Origin: UBA4085 sp964556755
GTDB lineage: Bacteria; Acidobacteriota; Aminicenantia; Aminicenantales; UBA4085
Direction of reading: 5' to 3'
Length of the DNA: 64,000 nt
Assembly: GCA_964556755.1 (NCBI GenBank)
Contig: CAZKXI010000007.1
Coordinates: 62,001 to 126,000, forward strand
The notes beneath the pieces are model-generated. The model saw nothing but the letters and a program-made list of their open reading frames with translations, was not told the DNA's origin and made no database searches. Below are positions 8,242 to 15,567 of this stretch, in pieces. Each line of letters starts with the position of its first letter. Within the stretch, counting starts at the first letter, position 1. The position numbers and the translations under genes were made by a program.

Positions 8242-9267
8242 GTGTCTGAAAATTCGAGAGACAGAGTCCGGAGGGCCATCCATTTCGGCCGGCCCGACCG
8301 AGCTCCGATCTCGCATGCCGTCCTGCCGGCGGCCCAGCTGCGCCACGGCCCGGCCCTGGCCGAGATTCTGCGGGAGTTCCGGGACGACTTCGGCTGGGAC
8401 TACGCCGCCGACCTGCCCTTGGAACAGTTTCCGCCCCAATACGCGCCCGGCCTGAACAAGGACGACTTCGGCACGACGTGGCGGGTCGAGACGGCCGGCG
8501 TCTGCGGCATTCCCGTCGCCTTTCCCATCCCCGACCTGGATCGCTACGACGCTTACCCCTGGCCGGCCGACTTCTCCGCCGGCCCCCCGTCCGGCCGCCA
8601 GTACGGCGGCCATAAGGCCGGATATGACGAGCGCTGGTACGCCCGCGGCGGCTGGTTCACCTACTTCGAGCAGCTCCAGCAGCTGGTCGGCATGGAAGCC
8701 TTCCTGGTCGAGCTGGCCGCCGAGCGTCCGGCTCTTCTCCGCCTGATGGACGACCTGCTGGCCTTCAATCTCCGCTGGATCGACCGCTGGCTGGACCTGG
8801 AGTACGACGGCCTGCATTTCGGCGACGACTGGGGAGGCCAGACCTCGCTCCTCATCCGCCCGGCCCAGTGGCGGCGGCTCTTCAAGCCCCGCTACGCGGA
8901 GATGTTCGGCCGGGTCAAGGCCGCCGGCCGCGACGTCTGGTTCCACAGCGACGGATTCATCAACGACATCGCCGGCGACCTGGCCGACATCGGGGTGGAC
9001 GTCCTCAACTTCCAGGTCGCCGTGACGGGGCACGACTGGGCGGCCCGCCACCTCCGCGGCCGGATGGCCGTCCGCACGGATATCGACCGCCAGTCCGTCC
9101 TGCCTTTCGGCTCGCCGGCCCAAGTCCGCGAAGAGGTCGCCCGGACCTTCGAATCCTGCGGCACAGCCGACGGGGGGCTGATCGCTTGCGGCGAGATCGG
9201 TCCGGACGTGCCCCTGGAGAACGTGCGGGCGATGTATCAGGCTTTCCGCGACTTCGGCAGCCGCTGA
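8242..9267 (+). CDS. Uroporphyrinogen decarboxylase-like (URO-D superfamily) protein
   Basis: About 341 aa. The TIM-barrel URO-D pattern is visible: RDRVRRAIHFGRPDRAPIS at the N-terminus, LHFGDDWGGQTSLLIRP, WRRLFKPRYAEMFGRVKAAG, the typical VWFHSDGFINDIAGDLADIG, VDVLNFQVA, and a C-terminal GGLIACGEIGPDVPLENVRAM. Members outside haem synthesis include corrinoid-dependent methyltransferases and many uncharacterised sugar-cluster proteins in anaerobes; true HemE residues (N-terminal Arg/Asp substrate motif) are not obvious, so I do not call it HemE. The GTG at 8242 is preferred because GGAAG precedes it by 8 bases; an in-frame TTG at 8227 is the alternative. No signal peptide. Confidence 0.75.
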   Translation: MSENSRDRVRRAIHFGRPDRAPISHAVLPAAQLRHGPALAEILREFRDDFGWDYAADLPLEQFPPQYAPGLNKDDFGTTWRVETAGVCGIPVAFPIPDLDRYDAYPWPADFSAGPPSGRQYGGHKAGYDERWYARGGWFTYFEQLQQLVGMEAFLVELAAERPALLRLMDDLLAFNLRWIDRWLDLEYDGLHFGDDWGGQTSLLIRPAQWRRLFKPRYAEMFGRVKAAGRDVWFHSDGFINDIAGDLADIGVDVLNFQVAVTGHDWAARHLRGRMAVRTDIDRQSVLPFGSPAQVREEVARTFESCGTADGGLIACGEIGPDVPLENVRAMYQAFRDFGSR

Positions 9268-9318
9268 TCCTCTCGAGAGTGGAAAGGAGAGGGAGGGAGA
9301 GAGAGCCGCCTCGAAGAC

Positions 9319-9741
9319 TCAGGATAGGGGGCGTCCCGCGCCCGGTCGGCCGCGGCGCCGGGGACAGTAGAAGAACAGGTCGAAGACGGCCAGGATGGCG
9401 AGGATGCCGGCCTCGGCGGCGGCCACCGGGGCGTTCAAGCGCACCCGGACCTCCCGGACCGCGAGGCTGCGCCTGAGGGCATAGCGGACCGCATAAGAGT
9501 CTTCCTCCGGAAAAGCCGAGCGATCGCGCCCCAGGAACCGCGGCAAGATCGTGATCCCCTTCTCGACCCGGGTCGTCTTCCAGACCAGGTTGGTGCGCGG
9601 ATCTCGCTGGAAGACAAGCTCGCGGGTCAGGGTCGGGACGGCGAAGGCGGCCGCCGCCGCCAGGAGCAGCAACAGGCCGCCGGCCCGCTTCCGGCAGCGC
9701 CGGACGGCCCGCCGCGTCTCAGGGCTTAAGGGAGGCTTCAT
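9319..9741 (-). CDS. Small membrane protein of unknown function
   Basis: 140 aa from the ATG at 9741. It has an Arg/Lys-rich N-terminus, a transmembrane segment (AGGLLLLLAAAAAFAVPTLT), a polar middle with ERDP-like VFQRDPRTNLVWKTTRVEKG and the stretch RFLGRDRSAFPEEDSYAVRY, and a second hydrophobic segment (AAEAGILAILAVFDLFFY) near the C-terminus. Two-TM topology with an extracytoplasmic middle is likely. I do not recognise a family. A longer minus-strand frame extends upstream across the regulator gene at 9911 but is rejected as antisense. Divergent from the regulator. Confidence 0.55.
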   Translation of the reverse strand: MKPPLSPETRRAVRRCRKRAGGLLLLLAAAAAFAVPTLTRELVFQRDPRTNLVWKTTRVEKGITILPRFLGRDRSAFPEEDSYAVRYALRRSLAVREVRVRLNAPVAAAEAGILAILAVFDLFFYCPRRRGRPGAGRPLS

Positions 9742-9871
9742 GGCTTGAGTCCGCCGCCCCCCATCATACGCTATTCCGGAGCCGGAGAGAACGTCCCCGG
9801 CGTCGCCTTGACGTCGCCCCGCCATCGCCCCCGGCCCCGCCGGGCGGACCGGCGCCGGGCCCCTTCCGTCC

Positions 9872-9922
9872 TTGACAAGGCCGCCCGCACGGTCTAGAAT
9901 ATGATTTGTAATGATTTCAAAT
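9872..9922 (+). promoter_or_regulatory. Promoter and PerR/Fur-box-like operator of the peroxide-stress operon
   Basis: TTGACA at 9872-9877 and TAGAAT at 9895-9900 are 17 bases apart. Directly downstream, 9904-9922 is a 9-1-9 inverted repeat, ATTTGTAAT-G-ATTTCAAAT, with one mismatch, close in shape to 7-1-7 PerR/Fur boxes. It overlaps the ATG at 9911. The expected transcription start is only about 4 bases before the ATG, so the mRNA would be almost leaderless and the box would let the regulator block its own promoter. Confidence 0.7.
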
Positions 9923-10390
9923 AGAGACGAGGCGCGCCGCCGGCTGACGGCCGCGGGCATCAAGCCGACCTTCCAGAGGACCGTCATCCTGGAAGCCATC
10001 CAGGGCCGCCGCGGCCACCCCGCCGTCCGCGACCTCCACGAGAGGCTGGTCCGCGACGTACCGACCCTGTCCAAGACCACCCTCTATTCGACCCTGGAGC
10101 TCTTCGCCCGCCTCGGCCTGATCGCGGCTCTCTATATCGATCCGGCCGAGGTCCGCTACGACGGGCTTCCGGCTCCCCACCACCACTTCGCCTGCACCGC
10201 CTGCGGCCGCATCTTCGACATCGACATCGCCTGCGCCACCGGCCAGTGCGGCCGCATCCACGGCCACCGCATCGACGAGGTCCACGGCTACTTCAAGGGC
10301 CTCTGCCGCGACTGCCTGGCGGCCGGCCGCTCCCCCCGACCCGCAACCGATCCACGCCTTCAATCCCCAAGGAGGAAAGCCCATGCCTAA
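9911..10390 (+). CDS. Fur-family transcriptional regulator, PerR-like
   Basis: 159 aa. N-terminal winged helix: RRLTAAGIKPTFQRTVILEAI, RGHPAVRDLHERL, LSKTTLYSTLELFARLGLI. The dimerisation domain has HHHFACTACGRIFDID with a CxxC pair near residues 95 and 98, and GLCRDC near 133-136, giving the four-Cys structural zinc site usual in PerR/Fur. It heads a gene set with desulfoferrodoxin and rubrerythrin, so peroxide or iron sensing is likely rather than zinc uptake control. Its 3' end overlaps the dfx start by 8 bases, implying translational coupling. The ATG is fixed by the operator geometry: an ATG at 9901 is followed by an early stop. Confidence 0.9.
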   Translation: MISNRDEARRRLTAAGIKPTFQRTVILEAIQGRRGHPAVRDLHERLVRDVPTLSKTTLYSTLELFARLGLIAALYIDPAEVRYDGLPAPHHHFACTACGRIFDIDIACATGQCGRIHGHRIDEVHGYFKGLCRDCLAAGRSPRPATDPRLQSPRRKAHA

Positions 10391-10766
10391 CGTCACATCC
10401 GCGCTGCAAGTCTTCAAGTGCCCGACCTGCGGCAACATCGTCGAGGTCCTGCACGCCGGCGGCGGCGAGCTGGTCTGCTGCGGCCAGCCCATGCAGCTCC
10501 TGGCGGAGAACACCGTCGACGCGTCCAAGGAGAAGCACGTCCCGGTCCTCGAGAAGACCGCCGACGGCTGGCTGGTCAAGGTCGGCGCCGTGCCCCACCC
10601 GATGGAGGACAAGCACCACATCGAGTGGATCGAGCTCATCGCCGACGGCAAGGCCTACCGCGAGTTTCTCAAGCCGGGCCAGGCCCCCGAGGCCCGCTTC
10701 TGCCTCCAGGCCTCGACGGTGACCGCCCGCGAGTACTGCAACCTGCACGGGCTTTGGAAAGCCTGA
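10383..10766 (+). CDS. dfx: Desulfoferrodoxin (two-iron superoxide reductase)
   Basis: 127 aa, normal length. Center I (rubredoxin-like) ligands are visible as FKCPTCG (Cys13, Cys16) and VCCGQP (Cys32, Cys33). Center II, the superoxide-reducing Fe(His)4Cys site, is represented by the EKHVPV segment (His52), PHPMEDKHHIEW (His72, His78) and REYCNLHGLWK (Cys119, His122). It reduces superoxide to peroxide in the cytoplasm of anaerobes without making oxygen. Located between the PerR-like regulator (8-base overlap) and rubrerythrin (22-base gap), so co-transcribed; AGGAGG precedes the ATG. Confidence 0.95.
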   Translation: MPNVTSALQVFKCPTCGNIVEVLHAGGGELVCCGQPMQLLAENTVDASKEKHVPVLEKTADGWLVKVGAVPHPMEDKHHIEWIELIADGKAYREFLKPGQAPEARFCLQASTVTAREYCNLHGLWKA

Positions 10767-10788
10767 TCCCCCCGCCAAGGAGAGAGCC

Positions 10789-11367
10789 ATGCCCAAGTCG
10801 ATCAAGGGAAGCCAGACCGAGAGGAACCTGCTGGCCGCCTTCGCCGGCGAGTCGCAGGCCCGCAACCGCTATTCCTACTTCGCCTCGGCCGCCAAGAAGG
10901 CCGGCTTCGAGCAGATCGCGGCCGTCTTCCTGGAGACCGCCGACAACGAGAAGGAGCACGCCAAGCGCTTCTTCAAGCTCCTCGAGGGCGGCGAGGTCGA
11001 GATCACAGCCGCCTATCCGGCCGGGGTCATCGGCGACACGGCCCAGAACCTGAGAGCCGCGGCCGACGGCGAGAAGATGGAGTGGACGACGATCTACGCC
11101 GACTTCGCCGGCACGGCCGAGAGGGAGGGCTACCCCGAGGTCGCCACCGCCTTCAAGATGATCGCCAAGGTCGAGCTGGAGCACGAGAAGCGCTACCGGG
11201 CCCTGCTGGACAACGTCCAGTCCGGGCGCGTCTTCAAGAAGGGCAAGGCCGAGCGGTGGGTCTGCCGCAACTGCGGCTACGTCCACGAAGGCCCCGAGGC
11301 CCCCGGCCTCTGCCCCGCCTGCCAGCACCCGCAGGCGTTCTTCGAAGTGAAGGCCGAGAACTACTGA
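10789..11367 (+). CDS. rbr: Rubrerythrin
   Basis: 192 aa. N-terminal ferritin-like diiron domain with the ligand segments AFAGESQARNRY, FLETADNEKEHAKRF, AEREGYPEVATAF and KVELEHEKRYRALLDN; C-terminal rubredoxin domain with WVCRNCGYVHEG and LCPACQHPQAFF. It removes hydrogen peroxide using electrons from rubredoxin or NAD(P)H-linked reductases. AAGGAG precedes the ATG. Last gene of the regulator-dfx-rbr unit: superoxide is reduced by dfx and the peroxide formed is reduced by rbr. Confidence 0.96.
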   Translation: MPKSIKGSQTERNLLAAFAGESQARNRYSYFASAAKKAGFEQIAAVFLETADNEKEHAKRFFKLLEGGEVEITAAYPAGVIGDTAQNLRAAADGEKMEWTTIYADFAGTAEREGYPEVATAFKMIAKVELEHEKRYRALLDNVQSGRVFKKGKAERWVCRNCGYVHEGPEAPGLCPACQHPQAFFEVKAENY

Positions 11368-11368
11368 G

Positions 11369-12361
11369 TCAGACGATGCGGGGCCGCAGGACGACGGCCC
11401 CAAGCCCCTCCAAGGCCCGCCGGACGTCGGCCCACATGGCCTCGCCCCGGTAGGCCCCGATGATCGAGCCGCCCGAGCCGGCGTACTTGGCTGAAGCCCC
11501 GCAGGCGCGGGCGGCCTCGATCATCTCCTGATTGGCCGGGCTGATCCCCTGGATCGAGCGGCGCAGCTCGAAGTTCTCGTCCATCAGCCGAATGAAGGTC
11601 TCTTGGTCACCGTCCAGGAGAGCCCTCCTCCCTCGCTCGGCCAGCCGGCCGAGATCCCGCAGCACGCCGATGGTGAAGCCGTCGCCGCGGTCGACCTTGA
11701 CCCGGATCTCGCTCAGGACCCGCCCCGAGACCTTGCCCAGGGCAGGCTTGTAGGCCAGATAGAGCGCCGGCAGGAGCGCCGGGTCGAGCGGCTCGTAGCG
11801 GCCGTGCCCGGTCGTCCGCAGCAGGGCCTCGTCCAGGTCCATGTAGACGCAGCCCTCGTAGACCTGGACGACCCGGTCCATGAAGCCGGCGTTGATGTCC
11901 AGCTCGTCCCGCTCGGCGCTGAGGATGAGGGACGGCTGGACCTCCCGCGGGATGTCCAGTCCGTAGAAGGCCATCAGGGCCCGCAGGGTGGCGGTGATGA
12001 TGGCGCTGGACCCGGCCAGCCCGATCTGGCGGGGGATGTCCGACTCGTAGCGCAGGGTGAAGCCGCGGGCCGGCAGCCGCAGGCCGCTGTCGCGGGCGTA
12101 GTCGTGGAGCTTCTTGACGGCCGCCTTGACCAGGCGGACGCCGCCGTAATAGCCGTAGAGGAACGTGCCCCGGGCGAACTCGTCCAGGCTGGCGTAGCGC
12201 TCCTCGTCCTCGGCCGCCGGCACGATGACGATCTCGGCGCTCTCCTCCAGGGTCACCCGGGCCCGGAAGTTGCGGACCGAGACGGCGATGATGCGGCCGA
12301 AGTAGCCGTCGGAGGGATTGCCCAGCAGCCCGGCCCGGGCGTAGGCGACGCCCTCGGTCAT
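11369..12361 (-). CDS. GHMP-family sugar kinase, glucuronokinase-like
   Basis: 330 aa. It begins ARAGLLGNPSDGYFGRIIAVSV, closely recalling the N-terminus of plant glucuronokinases (GNPSD.Y.GRTI); the GHMP phosphate-binding loop is IPRQIGLAGSSAIITATLRA near residues 125-140; the C-terminal motif GASAKYAGSGGSIIGAY matches the third GHMP motif. Expected product is a sugar-1-phosphate. Its ATG overlaps the stop of the isomerase-like gene as ATGA, so the two are co-translated. The nucleotidyltransferase at 14548 could convert such a sugar-1-phosphate to a nucleotide sugar; that link is inference. Substrate could equally be another uronate, fucose or heptose. Confidence 0.8.
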   Translation of the reverse strand: MTEGVAYARAGLLGNPSDGYFGRIIAVSVRNFRARVTLEESAEIVIVPAAEDEERYASLDEFARGTFLYGYYGGVRLVKAAVKKLHDYARDSGLRLPARGFTLRYESDIPRQIGLAGSSAIITATLRALMAFYGLDIPREVQPSLILSAERDELDINAGFMDRVVQVYEGCVYMDLDEALLRTTGHGRYEPLDPALLPALYLAYKPALGKVSGRVLSEIRVKVDRGDGFTIGVLRDLGRLAERGRRALLDGDQETFIRLMDENFELRRSIQGISPANQEMIEAARACGASAKYAGSGGSIIGAYRGEAMWADVRRALEGLGAVVLRPRIV

Positions 12362-13236
12362 AGGGCCTTGGCTTCCAGGCCGGCCAGGACGCCGCGGAAG
12401 TACCCGTTCGACTCGGCCGCGCCGGGCAGCGGGTCCCGCTCGTCCTTCTCGCACTCCAGGCTGACCGTCCCGGTATAGCCCAGGGCCATCAAGGTCCGGA
12501 AGAGCTTGGGGATGTCGATGACCCCGCGGCCGGCCTCGACCGTGGTCCCCTTGGTCGTGTCCGCCGAGACGTCCTTGCTGTGGATGTCCAGCAGGCGGTC
12601 GAAGCAGTGCTCGGCTGACACGGCCGGGTCGATGCCGCAGCGCATGGTGTGCCCGATGTCCATGCACAGGCCGAGGCGCGGGTCGCGCGTCTGGATGCGG
12701 GCGTAGATGCTCTCGGGCGAGGGGAAGAGCTTGTCCTCGGGGCCGTGGTTGTGGATGGCCAGCTTGACGTTGGTCCGGGTGATCCACTCCTCCACCTTCG
12801 GCAGCAGCTCGAGCTCGGGCACGCCGACGATCAGCTCCATGTTGGCGTCCTTGGCGAACTGGAAGGTCTGGGCCACGTCCGCCTCCGACTTCAAGTAGAC
12901 GACGCCGCAGGCGTAGACCTCGATGCCGCGGGCGCGGGCCTTGGCCCGGAAGGAGCGGATGCCGCCGATCGTCTCCTTCGGAGACAGGTGCATGTCCTTG
13001 ACCGAGAGGCGGGTCAGGCCCAGCGTCTTGGTCATTTCCAGGGCCTCATCGGCCTTGAAGGCCCGGAAGGAGTAGGAGGCCAGACCCAGGCGCAGTCCCG
13101 GCACGGGCGGTACGGCGGGGCGAGCGACCGGCCGTCCGGCGGCCGGCGCCGCCTGGCCCAGGCCGGCCGCGCCCAGGGCGGCCGCGGCGGCGCCCAGGCC
13201 TTTGAGAAATCCGCGGCGGTCGGTCCGATTGTCCAT
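12358..13236 (-). CDS. Secreted sugar phosphate isomerase/epimerase-like (xylose isomerase-like TIM barrel) protein, Tat signal
   Basis: 292 aa from the second of two close ATGs; AAGGAG lies 8 bases before it, versus 2 bases before the first. N-terminus DRRGFLKGLGAAAAALGAAG is a twin-arginine signal, so it is exported folded. The AP-endonuclease-2/xylose isomerase-like barrel shows the usual metal-ligand strands: MELIVGVPELELL, KLAIHNHGPED, LGLCMDIGHTMRCG, DRLLDIHSKDV and GTVSLECEKD. Divergent from a DUF1080 gene 130 bases away. The same two domains are fused in one protein at 47640, which ties them to a shared, probably 3-keto-glycoside, reaction pathway. Confidence 0.83.
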   Translation of the reverse strand: MDNRTDRRGFLKGLGAAAAALGAAGLGQAAPAAGRPVARPAVPPVPGLRLGLASYSFRAFKADEALEMTKTLGLTRLSVKDMHLSPKETIGGIRSFRAKARARGIEVYACGVVYLKSEADVAQTFQFAKDANMELIVGVPELELLPKVEEWITRTNVKLAIHNHGPEDKLFPSPESIYARIQTRDPRLGLCMDIGHTMRCGIDPAVSAEHCFDRLLDIHSKDVSADTTKGTTVEAGRGVIDIPKLFRTLMALGYTGTVSLECEKDERDPLPGAAESNGYFRGVLAGLEAKAL

Positions 13237-13366
13237 GATCATCGCTCCTTTCCATCCGGAGGGGACGGCGCACCTATTTATACTCGGCCGGCCGATCACG
13301 GTCAACGCGGAAAACCGCCTTGCCAGGACGGCTCGCCTCTGTCATGATCTCGGGCCGGAGGTCGAT

Positions 13367-14266
13367 ATGCGACAGATCGCTTTCCAAGATCGCTTACCTT
13401 GCGAGAAGGCGGGAACCGGGCGTCGAGAAGGCGCCGCGGGGGCGGCGGGACGCACGGCTCGTGCGGCGATCCTCGCCTGGCTCCTGATCGCGGCGGTTGC
13501 GGCCTGCTCGGGCGGAGTCGACTCCCCCGCCGCGGTTGAAGCCCAGCCGGTGAACGCCCCCTCCTCCGGCCCGATGGCCCGGGCCAACGCCCTGACGGCG
13601 GCCGAGAAATCCGACGGCTGGACCCTGCTCTTCGACGGCCGGACATTCGCCGGCTGGCGGGGCCTCGGCTACGATACGGTGCCGGCCGAGCACTGGACCA
13701 TCGAGGACGGGGCCATCAAGAAGATCGCCACGCGGGACGTCCCTCTGCAGGCGGACGGGCAGCCCGCCAAGGGCGGCGATCTGATGACCGAGGAGGCTTT
13801 CACGGACTTCGAGCTGGCCTTCGAATGGAAGATCTCGCCGGGCGGGAACAGCGGGGTCAAGTACAACGTGTCCGAGGAGATGTCGGTCGGCCAGACCGCC
13901 AATCATGCCGCCCTGGGCTTCGAGTACCAGGTTCTCGACGACCTCCTCCACGCCGACGCCAAGAACGGACCCCACCGGACCGCCGGCGCGCTCTACGACC
14001 TTGTGCCGCCCGGCCCCGGCAAGGCTCTCAAGCCGGCCGGCGAGTGGAATGGCGCCCGGATCGTCTTCCGGGGCGGGCATGGCGAGCACTGGCTGAACGG
14101 GAGAAAGATCCTCGAGTACGATCTGGGCTCGCCGGACTTCAAGGCCCAGCTGGCCAAGAGCAAGTACGCCCCTATCGCCGGCTTCGCCGACAGGCGGCCC
14201 GGGCATATCGTCCTGCAGGACCACACCGATGCCGCCTGGTTTCGGAATATCAAGCTGAAGAGATAG
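13367..14266 (+). CDS. DUF1080 (3-keto-disaccharide hydrolase-type) lipoprotein
   Basis: 299 aa. The ATG at 13367 has GGAGG 6 bases upstream. N-terminal hydrophobic segment ILAWLLIAAVAAC followed by SGG gives a lipobox with Cys near residue 46, after an unusually long charged n-region. The DUF1080 jelly roll starts WTLLFDGRTFAGWRG and includes DLMTEEAFTDFELAFEWKIS, GGNSGVKYNV, EYQVLDD, EWNGARIVFRGGHGEHWLNG and GHIVLQDHTDAAWFRNIKLK. DUF1080 proteins cleave 3-keto-glycosides. The stop TAG belongs to the start of the neighbouring repeat (ATAGGGGG). Earlier in-frame starts back to 13202 overlap the divergent isomerase gene and lack a ribosome site. Confidence 0.85.
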   Translation: MRQIAFQDRLPCEKAGTGRREGAAGAAGRTARAAILAWLLIAAVAACSGGVDSPAAVEAQPVNAPSSGPMARANALTAAEKSDGWTLLFDGRTFAGWRGLGYDTVPAEHWTIEDGAIKKIATRDVPLQADGQPAKGGDLMTEEAFTDFELAFEWKISPGGNSGVKYNVSEEMSVGQTANHAALGFEYQVLDDLLHADAKNGPHRTAGALYDLVPPGPGKALKPAGEWNGARIVFRGGHGEHWLNGRKILEYDLGSPDFKAQLAKSKYAPIAGFADRRPGHIVLQDHTDAAWFRNIKLKR

Positions 14267-14553
14267 GGGGACACCATACATAACTCCCGAACTTTTCGTT
14301 TACGCTCACGGTAAACGGACGGCGACGCCCTCCATCACGACCTGGCTTATTGTCCCCCAACGGTCAATGGCTTGTGTAGCCCGGACCCTTCTGGAGGCGG
14401 ATGGACCAAGACAGGGGGCACGGCATACGCACTCTCCTCTTCCCGTGGCCCCAAGGAATCGATCTGGGATTCGCGTTATTGTTCACGCATCTCCCGGCTT
14501 GGCTCCAATCATGAAGTCGAAATTCGGGATTTACGTATACTGTACCCCTATTT
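14262..14553. repeat. Composite block of hairpin repeats (copy D)
   Basis: The 281-base gap between two converging genes is made of repeat pieces. At 14264-14292 there is GGGGG plus ACACCATACATAACTCCCG, also seen at 42628. TGTCCCCC near 14351 may be its partner end. A third variant, GGGGGCACGGCATACGC, lies near 14414. At 14520-14553 is a right-hand unit of the copy A type (GGGATTTACGTATACTGTAC with CCCTATTT). A small hairpin CGTTTAC/GTAAACG is at 14297-14317. Both flanking genes end with TAG stops that belong to repeat ends. Nested insertion of different units is the simplest reading. Confidence 0.75.
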
Positions 14554-15453
14554 CCAGAGCGAGCGGGGGTACTCGCCGGCTTCGACCAGGGCCTGCAGCT
14601 CGGCCATGACCTTCGGCTTGTCCTCCCGGTAGGTCACGCCGAACCAGCGGGCGGTCGTCGGCAGGACGGCGACCGTGGCTTGGCCGCACCGGACCATCTC
14701 GTTGACGACCAGAGGGATATACATCTCGGCCTTGGGGTCCTGGCCGCGCCGGCGCAGGAACTCGGCGAAGGCGGCCCGGGCCCGCTCGAAGTAGAGGGGC
14801 GTGAAGCCCCAGAAATTCATCGATACGACCGTCGATTCGGGCAGGACGAGCGGTTCCCCATCCGCCGAGCGGTCGACGATCGCCGGGCCGTGCCGCTCGA
14901 TCTTGGTCCGCTCGACGATGCCGGTCAGCAGGCCGTCGGGACCGACCTCGCACACGCCGCGGGCCACGCTGCCGTGGTCCGAGAGCGTTGACCGCAGGCC
15001 ATACCCGACGACCGAAAACCGGCTGTCGTCCGCCGCCAGGCCACCCAGGAAGGCGGCCATGCGAACGAAGGCATCGCGACCGTAGAAGTCGTCGGCGTTG
15101 ATCACCGCGAAGGGCTCGCGGACCTTGGGCGCGGCCATGAGGACCGCATGGGACGTCCCCCACGGCTTGGTCCGGCCGGCGGGCACGCTGAAGCCGGGCG
15201 GCAGGTCGTCCAGCTCCTGGAAGACCGCCTCGATCGGCATCCGGGCGCCGAGCCGCGCCGCCAGGACCTGCCGGAAATCGGCTTCGATGTCCCGGCGAAT
15301 GATGAAGACCGCCTTGCCAAACCCCGCCCGCAGGGCGTCGAAGACGGAATAGTCGATGATCGTCTCGCCCGAAGGGCCGACCCGGTCCATCTGCTTGAGG
15401 CTTCCGTAGCGGCTGCCGATGCCGGCGGCCAGGACGACCAACGTGGGCTTCAT
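14548..15453 (-). CDS. Sugar nucleotidyltransferase (NTP_transferase family)
   Basis: 301 aa from the ATG at 15453 (GAGAGG just upstream). N-terminal Rossmann-type NTP-binding signature LVVLAAGIGSRYGSLKQMD with the following GPSGETIIDYSVFDA; uridylyl/thymidylyl-type INADDFYGRDAF near residue 120 contains the metal-binding Asp pair; WGTSHAVLMAA and VNEMVRCGQA follow. It transfers a nucleotide to a sugar-1-phosphate; base and sugar specificity are unknown. The nearby GHMP kinase could supply substrate. The stop codon TAG (after TGGAAA) is formed by the AAATAGGGG edge of repeat copy D. Confidence 0.85.
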   Translation of the reverse strand: MKPTLVVLAAGIGSRYGSLKQMDRVGPSGETIIDYSVFDALRAGFGKAVFIIRRDIEADFRQVLAARLGARMPIEAVFQELDDLPPGFSVPAGRTKPWGTSHAVLMAAPKVREPFAVINADDFYGRDAFVRMAAFLGGLAADDSRFSVVGYGLRSTLSDHGSVARGVCEVGPDGLLTGIVERTKIERHGPAIVDRSADGEPLVLPESTVVSMNFWGFTPLYFERARAAFAEFLRRRGQDPKAEMYIPLVVNEMVRCGQATVAVLPTTARWFGVTYREDKPKVMAELQALVEAGEYPRSLWK

Positions 15454-15516
15454 GTTCCTCTCCGCAACCAAAATAGGGCCCCCAACGTATCATAGATCGG
15501 GAGGCCCGGACAACGT

Positions 15517-15545
15517 TTGACGCCCCCGGAAGGCCATGGTATCTT
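15517..15545 (+). promoter_or_regulatory. Sigma-70-like promoter of the Ser/Thr kinase
   Basis: TTGACG at 15517-15522 and TATCTT at 15540-15545 are 17 bases apart, placing transcription start about 16 bases before the ATG at 15568. The kinase has no clear Shine-Dalgarno sequence, so its leader is short and weak. Confidence 0.55.
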
Positions 15546-15567
15546 AAGCCTCCCTCGAGTCATACTC

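Noticed and set aside
2743..14553. Insertion sequence with its own transposase
   Set aside because: No transposase-like frame is present between or next to any unit; the elements are at most non-autonomous.
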